Assembly (NCBI GenBank): GCA_963705495.1
Contig: CAVPJQ010000007.1
Coordinates: 129,735 to 193,734 of the forward strand
Origin: DATBVX01 sp963705495
Lineage (GTDB): Bacteria; Pseudomonadota; Gammaproteobacteria; Steroidobacterales; Steroidobacteraceae
DNA: 64,000 nt
Direction of reading: 5' to 3'
Of this stretch, positions 44,501 to 53,251 are shown in pieces (within the stretch, counting starts at the first letter, position 1; the number at the start of each line of letters is the position of its first letter). The translations under genes and the position numbers were made by a program. The notes under the pieces were generated by a model, which searched no databases, was not told the origin of the DNA, and worked only from the letters and a program-made list of their open reading frames with translations.

Positions 44501-46316
44501 GAGTCGGATGCCCCTGGCCCGTCGCCGCCAAAGCGGCCGACCGTTTGCGAACCGTGAGATCGCCCGTATCACCCGGCTGCACGCCCGTCGCGTTGGCCTC
44601 GTCTGTGTCGAGGTGCAGCTCGAACTGATAGTCGGACCCAACGCGCACGATGACATCGCCGAAGCTGAGCTCACGCCCGCCAGTGTCGATCGTGACCTCG
44701 ACGCAGTCGTGATCGCGAAGCCCGAGGCCGGCAGCGTCGCGGGGATTCATATGAATATGCCGGCGGGCACAGATCACGCCGTTCGCCAGCGTGACGCGCC
44801 CGGCGGGCCCTTCGATCGTGACGCCGGGTGTGTTGGCGATATCTCCCGAAATGCGCACCGGCGCATCGATGCCGAGCGTGAATTCATCGCTGCGCGAGAT
44901 CTCGATCTGGTCGCGATTGCGCGGCGGTCCCATCACGCGGACGTGTTCGATGCGCCCGCGTGGCCCCACCAGCGTCACGGTTTCTTCGGCGGCAAACTGA
45001 CCATGCTGCGACAGCCAGGTGCGCGGCCGCAGCACATAGCTCTTGCCGAACACGCTGTCGAGAGTGCGCTTGGACAGGTGAGCATGTCGCGCGGAGACCG
45101 CGATCGGCACGCGCACGGAGCGCACGGCAGAGGTTGCGGCCAGCTGCTCGGCAGCCTCCACAGCGATCGGGGTCTCCTCGTCGGCGTGGACGACGATCAG
45201 CCGCACGCGCGAACGCGTCATCGAGATCTCTGCGGCCGCGCGTCTTGCATCCACCTGTGCCGTCCGATTGAGGTCCTCATCCAGCACCGCGCCCAGGAAT
45301 TCCAGGCGCTGTGCAATCCGGTGGCGAATCACCGCACTGTGCTCGCCGATCCCGCCCGTGAAAGCGATGACGTCGACGCCACCCATGACGACTGCGTAAG
45401 CGCCCACGTACTTGCGCACGCGATGCGCATAGAGGGCGATCGCGAGCCGACAGCCTTCTTCCCCAGCGGCGGCGCGCGCTTCGATCTCTCGCATGTCATT
45501 GGTCCCGGTGAGGCCCTTGAGGCCCGATTCCGAGCTGACGAGGCGCTCCACGGCGTCGAGGTCGTACCCGCCGCTGCGCATCAGGTGCAGCAGGATCCCC
45601 GGATCGATGTCGCCGCAGCGCGATCCCATCACCAGACCCTCGAGCGGCGTCATGCCCATGCTGGTCTCGACGCTGCGTCCGTATTCGATCGCCGCCACGC
45701 TCGCCCCATTACCGAGATGACAGGAGATGATGCGCAGATCCTGCGCCACCGCGCCCATGCAGGCCGCGACGCTGCGCATGACGTGCGCGTGGCTGGTGCC
45801 GTGAAAACCGTAACGCCGGATGCCGAGGCGCGCCGCCAACTCCGGTGCGATCGCATACTCGCGTGCGCGTTTCGGCAGCGTAGCGTGAAAAGCCGTATCG
45901 AATACGGCGACATGGGGAATGGAGCCGAGTCTCTGACGCGCTGCTTGCACCGCTGCAAGGGCCGCAGCATTGTGCAATGGAGCGAAGCCGGACACGTCGG
46001 TGATAGCGGCAATACTCGCCTCATCCAGCAACTGCGGGCCCGAAAACCCGGCACCGCCATGGACGACGCGATGCGCCACCGCCGTGAGGCTTGCGCCCCA
46101 GGGTGAGCGCACGACTTCATCGATCGCGAGACTCATGGCAGCGGCAACGTCGTCACAACGGCAGGCGCGGCCATCCGCTTCACCCACGTGGATCCGGCAC
46201 CGGGGTGTGCCGAGCTCGAGCACGCGCACATCCAGCAGGCGCGCCGGCGCGTCAGCGTCGATGACCGCGCACTTCAGGGAAGAGCTGCCACAATTCACGG
46301 CCAGAATTGGCCTCAC
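44493..46316 (-). CDS. fused acetate kinase-phosphotransacylase (AckA-PduL)
   Basis: The 607-residue protein has a complete acetate kinase domain (about 1-390): ILAVNCGSSSLKCAVID, RRYGFHGTSHAHV, CHLGNGASVAAIEYG and FTGGIGEHSAVIRHRIAQRL. From about residue 402 a PduL domain follows, with its zinc-site histidines in VSARHAHLSKRTLDSVFG and CARRHIHMNPRDAAGLGL. PduL is a phosphate acyltransferase unrelated to Pta. The fusion would turn acetyl-CoA into acetate and ATP, or the reverse, with acetyl phosphate passed between domains. It lies 15 bp after FixJ in the oxygen-sensing unit. Confidence 0.9.
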   Translation of the reverse strand: MRPILAVNCGSSSLKCAVIDADAPARLLDVRVLELGTPRCRIHVGEADGRACRCDDVAAAMSLAIDEVVRSPWGASLTAVAHRVVHGGAGFSGPQLLDEASIAAITDVSGFAPLHNAAALAAVQAARQRLGSIPHVAVFDTAFHATLPKRAREYAIAPELAARLGIRRYGFHGTSHAHVMRSVAACMGAVAQDLRIISCHLGNGASVAAIEYGRSVETSMGMTPLEGLVMGSRCGDIDPGILLHLMRSGGYDLDAVERLVSSESGLKGLTGTNDMREIEARAAAGEEGCRLAIALYAHRVRKYVGAYAVVMGGVDVIAFTGGIGEHSAVIRHRIAQRLEFLGAVLDEDLNRTAQVDARRAAAEISMTRSRVRLIVVHADEETPIAVEAAEQLAATSAVRSVRVPIAVSARHAHLSKRTLDSVFGKSYVLRPRTWLSQHGQFAAEETVTLVGPRGRIEHVRVMGPPRNRDQIEISRSDEFTLGIDAPVRISGDIANTPGVTIEGPAGRVTLANGVICARRHIHMNPRDAAGLGLRDHDCVEVTIDTGGRELSFGDVIVRVGSDYQFELHLDTDEANATGVQPGDTGDLTVRKRSAALAATGQGHPTHA

Positions 46317-46331
46317 GATTCCTCCACGGCG

Positions 46332-46958
46332 CTAGGCGGACCTGCCAGGCCCTTCACTCTCCATGACCATGCGCACCAGGTGCGCCAATGAATTCGCGCC
46401 CATCTTCTCCATCACATGGGCGCGATGCATCTCGACGGTTCGCTGGCTCAATTGCAGATCCCCGGCGATGACCTTGTTCGCCTTGCCCGCAATGATGAGC
46501 TTCAGCACCTCGCGTTCGCGCGGTGTGAGGGCGGCGAGGCGCGCCTGCACGCGTTCGCGATTGCCCAGCAGCTCGCGCCCGGCGCGGTCATTCTCCAGCG
46601 CCTTGTTGATGCGATCCAGCAGGTCCTGATCGCGAAACGGCTTCTGCAGAAAATCCATGGCGCCATGCTGCATGGCTTCGACCGCCATCGGGACGTCGCC
46701 GTGCCCGGTGATGAAGATGATCGGCATCAATGCACCGCGCGCGTTGAGTTCCTGCTGCAGCTCCAGGCCGCTCATGCCCGGCATGCGGATGTCGAGCACG
46801 AGGCAACCTTTGCGCTGTGGGTCGAAGTCGGCCAGGAACTCCTGCCCCGAGCCGTACGTCAGCGCGGGCACACCCAGTGTCTTCAACAGCAGTTTCATGG
46901 CGCTGCGCACGGCGTCATCGTCATCGACGATGCAGACCGTTGCTGGCTGTTCCTTCAT
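46332..46958 (-). CDS. fixJ: FixJ-family response regulator
   Basis: A 208-residue protein with a receiver domain (VCIVDDDDAVRSAMKLLLKT, phospho-acceptor Asp in LVLDIRMPGMSG, FITGHGDVPMAVEAM, Lys in FLQKPF) and a LuxR-type HTH (LTPREREVLKLIIAGKANKV, QRTVEMHRAHVMEKMG). It overlaps the FixL-like gene by 4 bp. It should activate transcription of its own unit and perhaps the divergent Usp gene. Confidence 0.9.
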   Translation of the reverse strand: MKEQPATVCIVDDDDAVRSAMKLLLKTLGVPALTYGSGQEFLADFDPQRKGCLVLDIRMPGMSGLELQQELNARGALMPIIFITGHGDVPMAVEAMQHGAMDFLQKPFRDQDLLDRINKALENDRAGRELLGNRERVQARLAALTPREREVLKLIIAGKANKVIAGDLQLSQRTVEMHRAHVMEKMGANSLAHLVRMVMESEGPGRSA

Positions 46959-48100
46959 GGCGAATCCCCCGACGCGACCGGCAGAGTAAAGTGAAAGCAG
47001 GCGCCGCCATCCGCTGCCGGACGGTAAGCAAGCTTGCCGCCGTGGGCAACCACGATGGTGCGGCTGATGGCAAGGCCAAGTCCGGTGCCGTGCGCCTTGG
47101 TGGTGAAGAAGGGATTGAACAGGCTCGCGATCGCGCCCGGCTCCACGCCGGGTCCGTGGTCGCGCACCGAGAACTCGACCCCCTCAGGAGTGCGTTTGAC
47201 GCTCACCTTGATCTCGCGTCGCGCGCTGCCATCCTGTGACATGGCATCGATGGCATTGCGGATGAGATTGATGAGCACCTGTTGCAACTGCACCGCGTCG
47301 GCCATCAGTGGCGGCAGCTGGCCCTCGATTTCGAACATCAGCCGGACATCGTTGGCTCGCGAGTCCGGGCGCGCGAGGGCGTCAAGATCCTCGAGCAGCC
47401 GGTTGCAGTCGACCTGCTCACAGCGCACCTCACGATTGCTGACGAACGTGCGCAGCCGCCGGATCACCTCTCCCGCGCGCAGCGCCTGCGCGCTGATCTG
47501 CACGAGTGCGTCGCGGATCTCCGCGCCGTCGACCGCACTACCCTGCTCAATCAGGTACCTGCATGCCTGCGCATAGGTCGTGATCGCAGCCAGCGGCTGG
47601 TTGATCTCGTGCGCCAGCCCTGCGGCCATTTCGCCCATCGTGCTGAGGCGCGCGACATGCGTGAGCCGTTCGCGGGCCTGGATCACTTCTCTCTCGGCCG
47701 CGACCCGTGCGGACAGATCATGAATGAACCCGACGAAGCGCGGCGGACCCGGGCTTCTCACCTGGCCCACGGACAGCGCGGCCGGGAAGACCGAGCCATC
47801 GCGCCGCTGGGCTTGTACCTCGCGACCGATGCCGATGATGCGCGCTTCGCCGGTCGCAAGGTAACGGCGCAGATACTCCTCATGTGAGCTGCGATCCGGT
47901 TCCGGCATCAGCGTGCTGACGTTGCGCCCGATGATTTCCTGCTCGGTGAAGCCGAAAAGCTCTTCAGCAGCGGGATTGAAAGTCTCGATTCGCCCCATTG
48001 CATCGATGACCACGACCGCATCAACGGCCGCGTCGAGCAGGGCCCGCAGTTCCTGGGCCGCATGCCCCCCGGTACTGGCATTGATCGTCGACTCGGACAT
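46955..48100 (-). CDS. fixL: FixL-like haem PAS sensor histidine kinase
   Basis: A 381-residue soluble kinase. The PAS domain contains STLMPEPDRSSHEEYLRRYL and IIGIGREVQAQRRDGS, very close to rhizobial FixL. The proximal haem His of FixL (His200 in Bradyrhizobium) corresponds to His73 and the distal Arg220 to Arg93, both kept. A HisKA (MGEMAAGLAHEINQPLAAIT) and HATPase domain (INLIRNAIDAM, DHGPGV, GTGLGLAISRTIV) follow. It is probably a haem oxygen sensor that phosphorylates FixJ when oxygen is low. An upstream ATG at 48133 is an alternative start. Confidence 0.85.
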   Translation of the reverse strand: MSESTINASTGGHAAQELRALLDAAVDAVVVIDAMGRIETFNPAAEELFGFTEQEIIGRNVSTLMPEPDRSSHEEYLRRYLATGEARIIGIGREVQAQRRDGSVFPAALSVGQVRSPGPPRFVGFIHDLSARVAAEREVIQARERLTHVARLSTMGEMAAGLAHEINQPLAAITTYAQACRYLIEQGSAVDGAEIRDALVQISAQALRAGEVIRRLRTFVSNREVRCEQVDCNRLLEDLDALARPDSRANDVRLMFEIEGQLPPLMADAVQLQQVLINLIRNAIDAMSQDGSARREIKVSVKRTPEGVEFSVRDHGPGVEPGAIASLFNPFFTTKAHGTGLGLAISRTIVVAHGGKLAYRPAADGGACFHFTLPVASGDSP

Positions 48101-48147
48101 TTCACACAAGGGTGTCGGCAGCGCCTCCCGCATGCACTACGTACTTT

Positions 48148-48163
48148 CCGCAATTGATTGCGG
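48148..48163. promoter_or_regulatory. inverted repeat between fixL and the divergent Usp gene
   Basis: CCGCAAT-TG-ATTGCGG is a perfect 7-bp inverted repeat with a 2-bp spacer, placed 48 bp upstream of the fixL start and 65 bp upstream of the divergent Usp start. It is a candidate operator for the two divergent units. Confidence 0.5.
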
Positions 48164-48228
48164 CAACTGAGAATTCTGCCCGCTACGCATCACTGACAAG
48201 ATGCGCTGGACACCACGAGGTCCAGATC

Positions 48229-49161
48229 ATGGAAACACCGCGACACATTCTGGTCATCATCGACCCCACAGCGGCCCAGCAGCCAGCTCTGGCGCGGGCA
48301 AGGCAGCTCGCCCACGCCTTCGACGCCAGCCTTGAGCTGTTCGTCTGCTATACGGCGCGCGATCAGGAGTTGCGGCTGGGCAACGTAGCCCTTGATGGCA
48401 TGCTCAAGGAGCTGCGCGAAGCCGGGATCGAGTGCAGCGCTGACGTCGCACGCGAAGCGGCGTTGCACACTGGAATCGTACGCAAGGTCCTGCGCTCGGC
48501 GCCCTCGCTCGTCGTCAAGGATACCCATCCGCACACGCTTCTGCGCCGCTCGTGGGTGGCGAATACGGATTGGCAGCTGATCAGATTGTGCCCGGCTCCG
48601 TTGCTGTTCGTGCGGCCCGGGTCCTGGGGTGGAGCGCCGAAGATCGCGGCCGCGGTGGATGTTGCACCGCCGGGCGAGAAGCCGGCGGAGCTCGATCACG
48701 GCTTGCTGTCGGCGGCCGAGACGTTTGCACTCGCTACCAACGGGCAGCTTCACGCAGTGCATGCCTATCAGCCGGTCAGCGAGCTGGCCGCCAACGCAAC
48801 AGTGCGCGCAGTCTCTCTCGCGGCCAGGGTCAGTCCGGCCCAGGTGATCGAAGACAAAGAAGCGATGGTGCGTTATGACTTCGCTGCATTGCTGGCAACG
48901 CACCGCGTGCGGCGTGAACGCCGCCACTTGATCGCGGCCTCTCCTGCCGACGCCCTGCTCGGGTTCGTGCGCCAGAACGCCATCGACCTCCTGGTCATGG
49001 GCGCCTATTCTCGCGGTTGGGTTTACAACGTCTTCGTCGGCAGCACGACCGAGCGAATCCTCGACTTGCTGCCCTGCGACGTGCTGGTGATCAAGCCAGC
49101 GAGCTTCGAGTGCCCGCTAGACCGTACGGCCGATACCGTTCAGGCTCTGCGCGCCAGCTGA
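48229..49161 (+). CDS. tandem-domain universal stress protein
   Basis: A 310-residue two-domain Usp (METPRHILVIIDPTAAQQPA; second-domain signature VMGAYSRGWVYNVFVGSTTE, LLPCDVLVIKPASF). GAGG lies about 8 bp upstream of the ATG at 48229. It is the third tandem-Usp in the block and divergent from fixL, so it may share its control region. Confidence 0.88.
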   Translation: METPRHILVIIDPTAAQQPALARARQLAHAFDASLELFVCYTARDQELRLGNVALDGMLKELREAGIECSADVAREAALHTGIVRKVLRSAPSLVVKDTHPHTLLRRSWVANTDWQLIRLCPAPLLFVRPGSWGGAPKIAAAVDVAPPGEKPAELDHGLLSAAETFALATNGQLHAVHAYQPVSELAANATVRAVSLAARVSPAQVIEDKEAMVRYDFAALLATHRVRRERRHLIAASPADALLGFVRQNAIDLLVMGAYSRGWVYNVFVGSTTERILDLLPCDVLVIKPASFECPLDRTADTVQALRAS

Positions 49162-49217
49162 GTAATGCGTCCCTGCAGCCCGGGCTTGACCCCGGAGTGC
49201 TGACCCGCGAACTCGCT

Positions 49218-50399
49218 TCAGCCCAGTGCCTCTTCGAGGTCAGCGATCAGGTCCTGCACGTCCTCAATCCCGACCGAGAGCCGGATCAGCGAATCGTCGA
49301 TGCCGAGCGCGGCGCGCTGCGCGGCGGGCACCGAAGCGTGCGTCATGATGCCGGGGTGATCGACCAGGCTCTCGACACCGCCGAGACTCTCGGCAATCGC
49401 AAAAACACGACAGCGTTCCAGGCAGCGGCGCGCCGCCTCGAGCCCGCCGCGAATGAAAAAACTCACGATACCGCTGAATCCATTCTGCATCTGCGCCCGC
49501 GCCAATGAATGTTGGGGATGACTCGGCAGGCCCGGGTATAAGACCCGCTCCACCTGGGCGTGACTCTCCAGCCAGCGCGCAATGCTCAGCGCGTTCTCAC
49601 TGCATTGGCGCATGCGCAACGGCAGCGTCTTCAGCCCGCGCAGCGCGAGGAAACTGTCGAAGGGACTGCCGACCGCACCGACCGCGTTTTGCAGAAAGGC
49701 CATGCGCTCAGCGAGCGCGGTGTCCTTCACCACCACGACGCCGCCAATCATGTCGGAGTGCCCATTGAGAAACTTGGTCGCGGAGTGCACCACGATGTCG
49801 CAGCCGAGCTCGAGCGGCCGCTGAATCCACGGTGTCGCGAAGGTATTGTCCACCGCGGTGAGAATGCCGCGCGCGCGCGCCATGGCGGCCACGGCTTTCA
49901 GATCTACGATGCGCAGTGTCGGATTGGTGGGCGTCTCGATCCAGACGAGGCGCGTGTCGGTACGCAGGCTCGTCGCCAGCACCTGTGGATTCGCCAGGTC
50001 GACAAAACTGACGTCGAGCCCTGCGGAGCGCTTTCGCACCTGGCTGAAAAGGCGCCGCGTGCCGCCGTACAGATCTTCCATCGCGACCACGTGCGCACCG
50101 CTGTCCAGCAGCTCCAGCACTGTGGCCGTCGCCGCAAGGCCGGAGGCAAAGGCAAATCCCTGCACGCCGCCCTCCAGGTCTGCGATGCAGCGCTCGTAGG
50201 CCATGCGGGTCGGATTCTGCGTGCGCGAATACTCGAATCCCTTGTGCACCCCCGGGCTCGATTGCGCGTAGGTCGAGCTCACGTGGATCGGCGACATCAC
50301 CGCACCCGTGGTGGCATCCGGATGCTGCCCGGCGTGAATCGCGCGAGTAGCGAAGCCTGCTTTGCGATCTTTCTGCATCGAGTCTCTCCGGTCCTTCAT
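49218..50399 (-). CDS. cystathionine gamma-lyase/synthase family PLP enzyme
   Basis: A 393-residue Cys/Met-metabolism PLP enzyme. It has FATRAIHAGQHPDATTGAVM, QNPTRMAYERCIADLEGG, the PLP Lys in VVHSATKFLNGHSD, and GGVESLVDHPGIMTHAS. It overlaps the cystathionine beta-synthase stop by 4 bp, so the pair probably runs reverse transsulfuration (homocysteine to cysteine), with this enzyme as cystathionine gamma-lyase. A synthase role cannot be excluded by sequence alone. Confidence 0.88.
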   Translation of the reverse strand: MKDRRDSMQKDRKAGFATRAIHAGQHPDATTGAVMSPIHVSSTYAQSSPGVHKGFEYSRTQNPTRMAYERCIADLEGGVQGFAFASGLAATATVLELLDSGAHVVAMEDLYGGTRRLFSQVRKRSAGLDVSFVDLANPQVLATSLRTDTRLVWIETPTNPTLRIVDLKAVAAMARARGILTAVDNTFATPWIQRPLELGCDIVVHSATKFLNGHSDMIGGVVVVKDTALAERMAFLQNAVGAVGSPFDSFLALRGLKTLPLRMRQCSENALSIARWLESHAQVERVLYPGLPSHPQHSLARAQMQNGFSGIVSFFIRGGLEAARRCLERCRVFAIAESLGGVESLVDHPGIMTHASVPAAQRAALGIDDSLIRLSVGIEDVQDLIADLEEALG

Positions 50400-51766
50400 G
50401 CCTTCGGCTTTTGCCGACGCAGGTAGTTGAGCACGTCGGTGCGGGTGATGATGCCGAGAAACTGGGTGCCGTCGGTGACCGCCGCGTAGGGCGCGACCTG
50501 CAGGATCGACACCAGGCTGTTGACCGGCATTTCCTTGGGCACGCTGATGAACGCGGTTTGCATGGCATCGCGCACCGGCGCGTCCAGCCGCTCGGGAAAC
50601 CCGAACACGAACCGCATGATGTCCTCCTCGGTGAGCACACCGATCAGCCGCTCATGCTCGAGCACGGGCAATTGCGAGAAGCCGGCGTTGCGCAGGCGAT
50701 TGTGCGCAGTCGCGACGATATCACCGGGACCCACCGTCACCGCCGCATGCTCGCTGTGGAGGCGCCCGATGAGATCGCGCAGATCGCCATAGTGCTTACG
50801 TTGAATGAAGCCCTCGTCCTCCATCCAGAAATCGTTGTAGAGCTTGGAGAGGTACTTGTTGCCGGTATCACAGGCAAAGGTCACGACGCGCTTCGCTGTC
50901 GATTGCTCACGGCAGTAGCGCAGCGCCGCCGCCAGCAGCGTCCCGGTCGATGAGCCGGCCAATAGTCCCTCCTTGCGCAGCAGCGTTCGGGCGGCAGCGA
51001 ACGACTCTGCATCGGGGATGCTGTAGGCGCGCCGCGTGAGCGAGAAATCCGCGATGTCCGGAATGAAATCCTCGCCGATGCCCTCCACCAGCCAACTGCT
51101 CTTGCGCGTGATCTGCCCGCTGCGCACGTACTCCGCGACGACCGAGCCCTGCGGATCCGCGAGCACGATCTCCACCCGTGGCGCGACGCGCTGGAAGAAC
51201 TTCGTGAGCCCGGCGATCGTGCCGCTGCTGCCAACACCGACGACGATCGTATCCAGCCGTTGCTGCATCTGTTCCCAGATTTCCGGGGCGGTGCTGGTCT
51301 CGTGGGCCTGCGGATTGTCCGGGTTGCCGAACTGGTTGATGAAATACGCCCCGCGCTCGCGCGCGATGCGCGCACCGAGGTCCTGGTAGTACTCGGGATG
51401 ACCGCGCGCGACGTCCGAGCGCGTCAGCAAGACTTCAGCGCCCATCGCGCGCAGATTGAAGATCTTCTCCTGGCTCATCTTGTCGGGCAGCACCAGGACC
51501 AGCTTGTAACCCTTCTGTGCAGCGACGAGCGCGAGACCGAGGCCGGTGTTGCCGGCCGTCGCTTCGACCAATGTGTCACCGGGGTGAATCCGGCCGCGTC
51601 GCTCCGCCTCTTCGATCATGGAAACCCCGATGCGGTCCTTGATGGAGCCGCCGGGATTCATCAGCTCGAGTTTCAGATACAGCTCACAGGGGCCGGTGTC
51701 GAGGCGACTGACCCGAAGCATTGGCGTGCGGCCGATCATTTCGAGCACGCTGGAGTAGACTTGCAT
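50396..51766 (-). CDS. cystathionine beta-synthase with C-terminal CBS domains
   Basis: A 456-residue protein. The PLP fold-type II catalytic domain has LELMNPGGSIKDRIGVSMIE with the PLP Lys, EATAGNTGLGLALVAAQKGY and GVGSSGTIAGL. Two CBS domains follow from about residue 335 (VATAHNRLRNAGFSQLPVLE, SLVSILQVAPYAAVTDG). It condenses homocysteine and serine to cystathionine. The ATG at 51766 has AGGG about 8 bp upstream; an upstream Met at 51787 is weaker. Substrate specificity versus cysteine synthase is inferred from the CBS pair and the neighbour. Confidence 0.88.
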   Translation of the reverse strand: MQVYSSVLEMIGRTPMLRVSRLDTGPCELYLKLELMNPGGSIKDRIGVSMIEEAERRGRIHPGDTLVEATAGNTGLGLALVAAQKGYKLVLVLPDKMSQEKIFNLRAMGAEVLLTRSDVARGHPEYYQDLGARIARERGAYFINQFGNPDNPQAHETSTAPEIWEQMQQRLDTIVVGVGSSGTIAGLTKFFQRVAPRVEIVLADPQGSVVAEYVRSGQITRKSSWLVEGIGEDFIPDIADFSLTRRAYSIPDAESFAAARTLLRKEGLLAGSSTGTLLAAALRYCREQSTAKRVVTFACDTGNKYLSKLYNDFWMEDEGFIQRKHYGDLRDLIGRLHSEHAAVTVGPGDIVATAHNRLRNAGFSQLPVLEHERLIGVLTEEDIMRFVFGFPERLDAPVRDAMQTAFISVPKEMPVNSLVSILQVAPYAAVTDGTQFLGIITRTDVLNYLRRQKPKA

Positions 51767-51837
51767 GAAAATCCCTGCCGTCGGCATAGGGGCTCACGAA
51801 TGGTGCGCGATTGTACGTTAACGTCGGGGCTGCGCCC

Positions 51838-52701
51838 ATGAGCACAGCCGCTGCCGATGACAGTCTCTTCACGGTCGGCGACCTGCTCGAAAGCGCGCTC
51901 CGGGATTTGACGGCGACGAGCCCGAGCGCACGCCTCGATGCGGAGCTGCTGCTGACACATGCTCTGGAACGCCCGCGCACTTTCGTGCACACCCATGCGG
52001 GTGAGACGGTGGCGCCGGCGGTCGCCGCTCACCTTCGTGAGCTGGTCAAGCGCCGGCGCAGCGGCGAACCCATCGCGTACATCATTGGCAGGCGCGAGTT
52101 CTGGTCGCTCGAGTTCGAAGTCGACCACAGCGTGCTCATTCCACGGCCGGAGACCGAACTGCTGGTGGAGCTCGCGCTCGAGATCCTGCCGATCGAAACC
52201 CACTCGCGGGTGCTGGAACTCGGCACCGGGAGCGGTGCCATCGCGCTCGCGATCGCCCGCGAACGTCCGCACGCTCGCGTGACTGCCACCGATATCTCGG
52301 CGCAGGCGCTCGTGCTCGCGTGCCGCAACGCGGAGCGACTCGAGATCGGCAATGTCACCTTTCTGGCCGGTTCCTGGTACGAGCCGGTCGGTGCCATGCA
52401 TTGCGACCTCATCGTGTCGAATCCACCGTATGTGGCCGGCGCCGATCCGGCACTTTCTTCAGGTGACATGCGTCATGAGCCACGCGCTTCACTCACGCCG
52501 GGTCGAACTGGTCTCGAGGCCATCGAACAGATCCTGGCGCGGGCCCGCGAGCATCTGCGTCCGGGCGGATGGCTGGCCGTCGAGCACGGGGCCGAGCAGG
52601 GTGCGGCAGTCCGCGCGCTGTTTTCGCAGCACGGTTTGAGTACCATACGCACCCGCCAGGATCTGGCCGGGCACGAGCGCGTGACCGCCGGACGCAGTTG
52701 A
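51838..52701 (+). CDS. prmC: release factor glutamine methyltransferase
   Basis: A 287-residue methyltransferase with the SAM motif VLELGTGSGAIALAIARERP and the catalytic VSNPPYVAG (NPPY). PrmC methylates the GGQ glutamine of RF1 and RF2. The ATG at 51838 (MSTAAADDSLFTVGDLLES) fits the family. Its usual partner prfA lies at 38.3-39.3 kb. Confidence 0.93.
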   Translation: MSTAAADDSLFTVGDLLESALRDLTATSPSARLDAELLLTHALERPRTFVHTHAGETVAPAVAAHLRELVKRRRSGEPIAYIIGRREFWSLEFEVDHSVLIPRPETELLVELALEILPIETHSRVLELGTGSGAIALAIARERPHARVTATDISAQALVLACRNAERLEIGNVTFLAGSWYEPVGAMHCDLIVSNPPYVAGADPALSSGDMRHEPRASLTPGRTGLEAIEQILARAREHLRPGGWLAVEHGAEQGAAVRALFSQHGLSTIRTRQDLAGHERVTAGRS

Positions 52702-52723
52702 AACCGCAACACGAGAGCCTTTC

Positions 52724-53227
52724 ATGCCACCGACAGTGCTGTTCAAGACCTCGCTCGGCGAATTCACCATCGAGCTCGAGCCCGAAGATGCCCCGATCAG
52801 CGTGGAGAACTTTCTGCGTTACGTCGACGATGGCTTCTTCGACGGAACGATTTTTCACCGCATCGTGCCCGGATTCGTGATCCAGGGCGGCGGACTCACG
52901 CCGGAGTTCGAGCAGAAGGAAACACGCGCGCCCATCAAGAACGAAGCCGCCAATGGCCTGCGGAATCTGCGCGGCACGCTGTCGATGGCGCGCACCAACG
53001 CGGTCGACAGCGCCACCTCGCAGTTCTTCGTCAATCTCAAAGACAACGCCTTTCTCGACCACAAGTCCGGCAATTTCGGTTACGCCGTGTTCGGCCGCGT
53101 CACGCGCGGCATGGACGTGATCGATCAGATCGCCAGGGTGCGCACCGGCAAGCGCAAGGGCTATGACGACGCGCCGCTCGAGAGCGTGACGATCGAGTCA
53201 GCGCACCGCGTACCGCCTGCAGCTTGA
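52724..53227 (+). CDS. cyclophilin-type peptidyl-prolyl isomerase
   Basis: A 167-residue cyclophilin without signal peptide: FFDGTIFHRIVPGFVIQGGG with the catalytic Arg, SQFFVNLKDNAFLD and GYAVFGRVTRGMDVIDQI. It is the cytoplasmic PpiB type and speeds proline isomerisation. It follows prmC by 22 bp. Confidence 0.9.
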   Translation: MPPTVLFKTSLGEFTIELEPEDAPISVENFLRYVDDGFFDGTIFHRIVPGFVIQGGGLTPEFEQKETRAPIKNEAANGLRNLRGTLSMARTNAVDSATSQFFVNLKDNAFLDHKSGNFGYAVFGRVTRGMDVIDQIARVRTGKRKGYDDAPLESVTIESAHRVPPAA

Positions 53228-53251
53228 GTACGCGCCGGCGCTGATCGAGCG

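Noticed and set aside
44328..46106. A 592-residue open frame on the plus strand
   Set aside because: Antisense shadow of the ackA-pduL gene.
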